Below, piece by piece: positions 63,558 to 64,000 of a stretch of 64,000 bases of DNA. The first letter of the stretch is position 1. Every line of letters begins with the position of its first letter. A program made the position numbers and the translations under genes. The stretch covers positions 3,105,001 to 3,169,000 of the forward strand of contig NZ_CP133782.1 of assembly GCF_034351645.1 (NCBI RefSeq), written 5' to 3'. The stretch comes from Pseudomonas sp. DC1.2. GTDB lineage: Bacteria > Pseudomonadota > Gammaproteobacteria > Pseudomonadales > Pseudomonadaceae. The notes beneath the pieces are model-generated. The model saw nothing but the letters and a program-made list of their open reading frames with translations. It had not been told where the DNA came from and did not search any database.

Positions 63558-64000
63558 TCAATCCTGTTTGTACCCACGCACGTCATCAACCCCACGGTTA
63601 GCCAACTGGTCGGCCCGTTCGTTGCCGTGGTGGCCGATGTGCCCGCGAACCCATTTCCAGGTAACGTTGTGGCGGTTGACCTGTTCGTCCAGCAACTTCC
63701 AGAGATCGGCATTTTTAACCGGTTCTTTCGCTGCCGTTTTCCAGCCGCGCTTCTTCCAGTTGTCCATCCACTCGTTGATGCCCTTCATTACATACTGGGA
63801 GTCAGTCACCAGCAGCACGTCGCAGGAACGCTTGAGCTCTTCCAGGCCTTTGATCGCGCCCATCAATTCCATGCGATTGTTGGTCGTGTTGGCTTCGCCG
63901 CCCCAGAGTTCCTTTTCGATACCTTTGCACACCAGCAGTGCGCCCCAGCCGCCCGGGCCAGGGTTGCCTTTGCAGGCGCCATCGGTGAACAGTTCTACGC
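63558..64000 (-). CDS. rnhA: Ribonuclease HI (5' end outside window)
   Basis: RNase HI removes the RNA strand of RNA-DNA hybrids. The frame is open to the window edge; the visible part starts [20 protein letters not shown], so only about four codons are missing. The catalytic set is present: D in [11 protein letters not shown] in [11 protein letters not shown] in [12 protein letters not shown] and the final D in [10 protein letters not shown], with the flexible-loop histidine in IGHHGNE. The length is about 150 residues, standard for the family. Confidence 0.95.
   Translation of the reverse strand, partial: VELFTDGACKGNPGPGGWGALLVCKGIEKELWGGEANTTNNRMELMGAIKGLEELKRSCDVLLVTDSQYVMKGINEWMDNWKKRGWKTAAKEPVKNADLWKLLDEQVNRHNVTWKWVRGHIGHHGNERADQLANRGVDDVRGYKQD

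Overview
The window reads as a chromosomal segment of a Pseudomonas of the fluorescens group. I infer this from recognised families and gene order rather than from any search: the giant NAD-dependent glutamate dehydrogenase, a MoxR/Bat operon, SbcDC, a 751-residue LdcA-like lysine decarboxylase, the dnaQ-rnhA pair, DUF1853 and DUF5629 proteins, and intergenic palindromes of the kind scattered through these genomes. Coding density is high and many neighbours share 4-base ATGA overlaps. No rRNA, tRNA, CRISPR array or complete insertion sequence was seen.

Layout. 1-6016 (minus strand): a cell-surface-signalling and two-partner-secretion locus laid out like vreA-vreI-vreR ... phdA-pdtB-exbB of P. 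aeruginosa, but with no large exoprotein gene (pdtA) between vreR and phdA. 6141-7535: a small exported protein and a lipoprotein. 7639-12504: gdhB. 12964-13320: a small acidic protein. 13510-20355: a six-gene moxR/DUF58/DUF4381/VWA/VWA-TPR/batD operon. 20517-29653: an orphan type VI secretion island (vgrG, DUF4123 adaptor, VasX-like membrane effector, DUF6708-like putative immunity protein) followed by a tandem duplicate of the effector tail and the immunity gene. 29926-35401: sbcD, sbcC and a glutathione transferase. 35623-37420: a small exported protein, a periplasmic beta-propeller lactonase and a DUF5629 protein. 37569-44297: a sugar-acid (probably pentonate) catabolic cluster with divergent transcription units and its GntR regulator. 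44380-47840: an MMPL/RND exporter with a YCF48-like partner. 48185-54702: a minus-strand housekeeping run (pepN, DUF2797, DUF1315, rhomboid protease, phosphoesterase, nadK). 54813-55763: DUF1853. 55856-58261: arsB, arsR and a ChrR-like flavin reductase. 58438-60278: a small hypothetical, a LysR regulator and a GNAT acetyltransferase. 60275-62530: ldcA. 62683-64000: dnaQ and the start-less end of rnhA.

How the parts work together. The Vre-type genes would relay an envelope signal through FecR to an ECF sigma factor, with the PdtB-like pore and ExbB-like protein as plausible outputs. The VgrG island delivers a predicted pore-forming toxin and carries two versions of a membrane immunity protein. 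These are nearly identical except for one block of about 53 residues covering the first membrane segment, which is the most unusual feature of the window. The sugar-acid cluster would carry an aldonate through two dehydrations and an oxidation to 2-oxoglutarate under a FadR-type repressor.
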